DNA of 49,871 bases. Source: Streptacidiphilus jiangxiensis (lineage in GTDB: Bacteria; Actinomycetota; Actinomycetes; Streptomycetales; Streptomycetaceae). Shown piece after piece: positions 46,825-49,871 of the stretch. The notes beneath the pieces are model-generated. The model made no database searches, was not told where the DNA came from, and saw only the letters and a program-made list of their open reading frames with translations. Within the stretch, counting starts at the first letter, position 1, and each line of letters starts with the position of its first letter. Location of the stretch: positions 1-49,871 of the forward strand of contig NZ_FOAZ01000038.1 of the NCBI RefSeq assembly GCF_900109465.1, written 5' to 3'. A program made the position numbers and the translations under genes.

Positions 46825-49385
46825 CCGTGCTGCGGACCTCCCTGCGCAACTTCCTCGCGCACAAGGGCCGGATGGCCCTCTCCGCGGTCGCGGTGCTGCT
46901 GTCGGTGGCGTTCGTCTGCGGGACGCTCGTCTTCACCGACACCATGAACACGACCTTCGACAAGCTCTTCGCGACCTCCGCCTCCGACGTCACCGTCAGC
47001 CCGGCGAAGGTGGACAACGCGCAGCAGACCGGGACGCCGGACAGCCTGCCCGCCTCGCTGCAGGCCGGGCTCGCGCGGGTCCCCGGCGTGGCGGCGGTCG
47101 TGCCCGAGGTGACCAGCCAGCAGGCCACCGTCGCCGACAGCCACAACCAGGACATCGGTTCCACGACCGGCGCGCCGACCATCGTCGCCAACTGGAACCC
47201 GACCCGGACCAGGACCGTCGGCATCACCTCCGGCCACGTCCCGCTCGCCCCGGGTGACGCCGTGCTGGACGCCGACACCGCGGCCGAGCACCACCTGCGC
47301 ATCGGCGACACGCTCCGCGTCATCGCCGGTCCCGGCGACTTCAAGGTGACCGTCACGGGCATCGCCACCTTCAAGACCACCAACCCCGGCGCGGCCGTCC
47401 TCTACCTCGACACCCCGACCGCGCAGCAGGGGCTGCTGGGCTCCCGCACCGCGTACACCGACTTCGCCCTCGACGCCGCGCCCGGCGTCAGCGACGACCA
47501 GCTCAAGGCACGGGTCGACGCGGCGATCGGCCACGGCTACCAGGTGCAGACGGCCGCCGAGCTGAAGGCCCAGAACCAGAAGGACATCGGTTCCTTCCTG
47601 GGCCCGATGAAGGACGTGCTGCTCGGCTTCGCCGGGATCGCGGTCCTCGTGGGCGTCTTCCTGATCGTCAACACCTTCTCCATGCTGGTGGCTCAGCGCA
47701 CCCGCGAGATCGGACTGATGCGCGCCATCGGTTCCAGCCGCCGCCAGGTCAACCGCGCGGTGCTGGTCGAGGCGGTGCTGCTCGGCGTCGTCGGCTCCGT
47801 CGCCGGGATCGGCGCGGGCATCGGCCTCGCCGTCGGCCTGATGAAGCTCATGGGCGCGTTCGGGATGCACCTGACCACCGCGGATCTGACGATCAAGGCG
47901 GCGACGCCGCTGATCGGCCTGACCGTCGGCGTCGTGGTGACGGTGGTGTCCGCGATGCTGCCCGCCCGCCGCGCCGGAGCGATCTCCCCGATGGCCGCCA
48001 TGCGCGACGCCGGCACCCCGGCCGACGCCCGCGCGGGTCGCGTCCGTGCGGCGCTCGGAGTGCTGCTCACGGCGGCGGGCGGGACCGCCCTCGCGCTGGC
48101 CGCGACCGCCTCCTCGGCGTCGGCGGGCTCCGGGCTGCTCGCGATCGGCGTGCTGCTGACACTCGTCGGCTTCGTCGTCGTCGGCCCGCTGCTCGCCGGG
48201 ATCGTCGTGCGGATCCTGGGCGCCGTCACGCTGCGCTGGTTCGGCCCGGTGGGGCGGCTCGCCGAGCGCAACGCGCTGCGCAATCCGCGTCGCACCGGAG
48301 CCACCGCGGCCGCGCTCATGATCGGTCTGGCGCTGGTCGCAGGGCTGTCGGTGGTGGGCGACTCCATGGTCGCCTCGGCGACCGCCCAGATGGACCGGTC
48401 CGTCGGCGCCGACTTCATCATCCAGGCCGGGAACGGCAATCCGATCAGCCCGGCCGCCGCGAAAGCGATCCACGCGGCCGGCCACCTGGCCCATGTCACC
48501 GACCGCACGGACGTCGTCGCGACCGTCACCGCCCCCGACGGCACGAAGGACCGGACGGTGATCGCGGCCGCCACGCCGTCCTACACCGACGACCTCCAGG
48601 CCAGGACCGTGCAGGGGCGCCTGATCGACGCCTACGCGCCCGGCGCGATGTCGGTGCCCGAGGGGTGGGCCAAGGCCCACAAGGTCGCCCTCGGCGACCG
48701 GCTCGACGTCGCCTTCACCAGCGGCAGGACGGCGCGGCTCACCGTGAACGCGATCACCTCGGACGACACGGTCTTCGACAAGGGCGCGATGTACATGAAC
48801 ATCGCCGACGCGAGGACCTACCTCCCCGCGGACAGGTTCCCGGCAAACGACATGATGTTCGCCGCGGCGCTCCCCGGCCAGCAGAGCCAGGCGGCCGCCG
48901 CACTCAAGGCCGCCACCGCGGACTACCCGCAGGTCAAGGTCCGCGACCAGGCCGACTACAAGAACATGATCCAGCAGCAGCTGGACCAGTTGCTCAACAT
49001 GATCTACGCCCTGTTGGCTCTCGCCATCGTGGTCGCCGTCCTCGGTGTGGTGAACACCCTCGCCCTCTCGGTCGTCGAGCGCACCCGTGAGATCGGCCTG
49101 ATGCGCGCGATCGGGCTCTCCCGCCGCCAGTTGCGCCGGATGGTCCGCCTGGAGTCGGTCGTCATCGCCCTGTTCGGCGCGGTGCTCGGTGTGGGCCTGG
49201 GTATGGGGTGGGGCGTCGCAGCCCAGAAGCTGCTGGCCCTGTCGGGACTGGGAGTGCTCAGCATCCCGTGGACCACGATCGGCGTCGTCTTCCTCGGCTC
49301 GGCGCTGGTGGGCCTGTTGGCCGCGCTCTTCCCGGCCTTCCGCGCCGGCCGGATGAACATCCTCAAGGCCGTCGCAACGGACTGA
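46821..49385 (+). CDS. FtsX-like ABC transporter permease (two FtsX units)
   Basis: 854 aa. First helix at about residues 17-37 (MALSAVAVLLSVAFVCGTLV), an extracytoplasmic domain to ~265, then three helices with the FtsX motif RTREIGLMRAIGSSRRQVNR, a second block of helices around 410-480, a second N-terminal-like segment RLAERNALRNPRRTGATAAA, another extracytoplasmic domain, and a final three-helix FtsX block with RTREIGLMRAIGLSRRQLRR. This ten-helix arrangement is typical of actinobacterial MacB-type exporters for antimicrobial peptides, lipoproteins or lipids. Coupled to the ATPase gene. A terminator follows. Confidence 0.95.
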   Translation: MTVLRTSLRNFLAHKGRMALSAVAVLLSVAFVCGTLVFTDTMNTTFDKLFATSASDVTVSPAKVDNAQQTGTPDSLPASLQAGLARVPGVAAVVPEVTSQQATVADSHNQDIGSTTGAPTIVANWNPTRTRTVGITSGHVPLAPGDAVLDADTAAEHHLRIGDTLRVIAGPGDFKVTVTGIATFKTTNPGAAVLYLDTPTAQQGLLGSRTAYTDFALDAAPGVSDDQLKARVDAAIGHGYQVQTAAELKAQNQKDIGSFLGPMKDVLLGFAGIAVLVGVFLIVNTFSMLVAQRTREIGLMRAIGSSRRQVNRAVLVEAVLLGVVGSVAGIGAGIGLAVGLMKLMGAFGMHLTTADLTIKAATPLIGLTVGVVVTVVSAMLPARRAGAISPMAAMRDAGTPADARAGRVRAALGVLLTAAGGTALALAATASSASAGSGLLAIGVLLTLVGFVVVGPLLAGIVVRILGAVTLRWFGPVGRLAERNALRNPRRTGATAAALMIGLALVAGLSVVGDSMVASATAQMDRSVGADFIIQAGNGNPISPAAAKAIHAAGHLAHVTDRTDVVATVTAPDGTKDRTVIAAATPSYTDDLQARTVQGRLIDAYAPGAMSVPEGWAKAHKVALGDRLDVAFTSGRTARLTVNAITSDDTVFDKGAMYMNIADARTYLPADRFPANDMMFAAALPGQQSQAAAALKAATADYPQVKVRDQADYKNMIQQQLDQLLNMIYALLALAIVVAVLGVVNTLALSVVERTREIGLMRAIGLSRRQLRRMVRLESVVIALFGAVLGVGLGMGWGVAAQKLLALSGLGVLSIPWTTIGVVFLGSALVGLLAALFPAFRAGRMNILKAVATD

Positions 49386-49406
49386 TCAGCCCTCCTGACA
49401 GGTGGT

Positions 49407-49442
49407 CCCGTTCCCGCCGTGGTGACGCCCGGCGGGAACGGG
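49407..49442. terminator. Bidirectional terminator
   Basis: CCCGTTCCCGCC (49407-49418) and GGCGGGAACGGG (49431-49442) form a perfect 12-bp stem with a 12-nt loop between convergent genes. No U-tract follows, as usual in high-GC actinomycetes. Confidence 0.75.
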
Positions 49443-49484
49443 GCGGCGCGCCGCGGCCTGACCGGTGCAGGTGCCCGACCAGCG

Positions 49485-49871
49485 TCAGCCGGTCGAGGTG
49501 CCTCCGGTCTGGGCGGAGGCGTACAAAGCCGCCGCCTGGGTCGCGGTCAGGGCGTTGTTGAACACGGACACCTCGTCCAGGTCCTCCTTGCCCGGGTCCT
49601 TGGCGGTACTGCCGATCGAAGCCCTGCCCAGGGACACGCTGGCGGCGATCGTGCCCACCGACTGGCCGTCGGCGTAGACGGTGATCTGGCTCCCGTCGTC
49701 GACGAAGGACACATAGGTCCACGCGTTCAGCGGCGCCTTGTAGTTGACCGTCCAGTCCGACGCGCCGTACTTCGTGGCACCCAACTCCCCAGTGCCGTTC
49801 CACTGCTGGACCTTCAAGGCCATCGTCGAGCTCGACAGCAACGACACACTCGCATTCGACGCGGTCGGCTC
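49485..49871 (-). CDS. LamG/concanavalin-A-like domain protein, C-terminal part (5' end outside window)
   Basis: Frame open to the right edge, 128 residues seen. WTYVSFVDDGSQITVYADGQ, VGTIAASVSLGRASIGSTAK, KEDLDEVSVFNNALTATQAA are LamG-type jellyroll motifs (Laminin_G_3 with the DEV..FN.AL end). These domains usually lie at the C-terminus of large secreted or cell-wall proteins or glycoside hydrolases. The internal GTG at 49847 is not a start; codons upstream continue the same domain. Confidence 0.82.
   Translation of the reverse strand, partial: EPTASNASVSLLSSSTMALKVQQWNGTGELGATKYGASDWTVNYKAPLNAWTYVSFVDDGSQITVYADGQSVGTIAASVSLGRASIGSTAKDPGKEDLDEVSVFNNALTATQAAALYASAQTGGTSTG

Noticed and set aside
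1..49871. CRISPR arrays, tRNA/rRNA genes, prophage or integrative-element ends
   Set aside because: No spaced direct repeats, cloverleaf sequences, rRNA or integrase genes with attachment repeats were seen by eye; a tRNA/ncRNA scan would settle this.

Overview
The window is very GC-rich actinobacterial DNA. It has many GTG starts, tightly overlapping ATGA/GTGA gene junctions, long antisense shadow frames, and families typical of Streptomycetaceae: CebR/BglC, DUF3040, DUF5994, ANTAR, PP2C/STAS and DUF899. It most likely comes from the chromosome of Streptomyces or a close relative (Kitasatospora, Streptacidiphilus). I see no rRNA, tRNA, CRISPR array or intact mobile element.

Layout. 1-5.5 kb: a cellobiose/beta-glucoside locus, with two oligopeptide/sugar-type ABC permeases (the first cut by the window edge), the truncated tail of a LacI regulator, a GH1 beta-glucosidase (BglC type) and a divergent CebR-type LacI repressor with three CebR-like operators. 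5.6-15.7 kb: a dead transposase fragment, exported beta-carbonic anhydrase, a secreted lipoprotein peptidase-like hydrolase, a secreted phosphodiesterase, an MBL-fold protein, a divergent HxlR/QorB-like pair, and a NarL-type two-component system facing an ABC exporter operon (15.9-18.8 kb) across a perfect inverted repeat. 18.8-23.6 kb: small hypothetical genes, DUF3040, an anti-sigma-factor antagonist (STAS), two GAF-ANTAR regulators and an inorganic pyrophosphatase with an altered active-site signature.

24-38 kb is the most unusual part. It holds CorA, an SPFH/flotillin-like protein, and five separate genes of the uncharacterised DUF5994 family (26674-27153, 33731-34330, 34461-35012, 36972-37433, 37504-38001). 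Interspersed are an XRE regulator with a divergent alcohol dehydrogenase/hydrolase pair, a DUF2182/DUF1326/DUF899 group and a GAF-PP2C phosphatase. Four of the five DUF5994 genes lead a transcription unit, and these four share an upstream design: a CGGAG-TANNNT promoter-like box, a structured leader of about 100 nt, and GACGGG where a Shine-Dalgarno should be. The fifth lies in an operon with three small genes. A decayed copy of the 3' end of the SPFH gene lies next to one DUF5994 gene, so the set probably spread by local duplication.

38-49.9 kb: a DEAD-box helicase and a cold-shock protein, two hypothetical genes, a secreted PI-PLC-like phospholipase, a PadR regulator operon facing a leaderless membrane-protein gene, an F420-type LLM oxidoreductase, a MacB/FtsX-type ABC exporter preceded by a 16-bp palindrome, and the 3' end of a LamG-domain gene at the right edge.

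Together the STAS, PP2C, GAF-ANTAR, DUF3040, SPFH, cold-shock and helicase genes suggest a general stress-response neighbourhood. That reading is inference from gene families, not shown directly.
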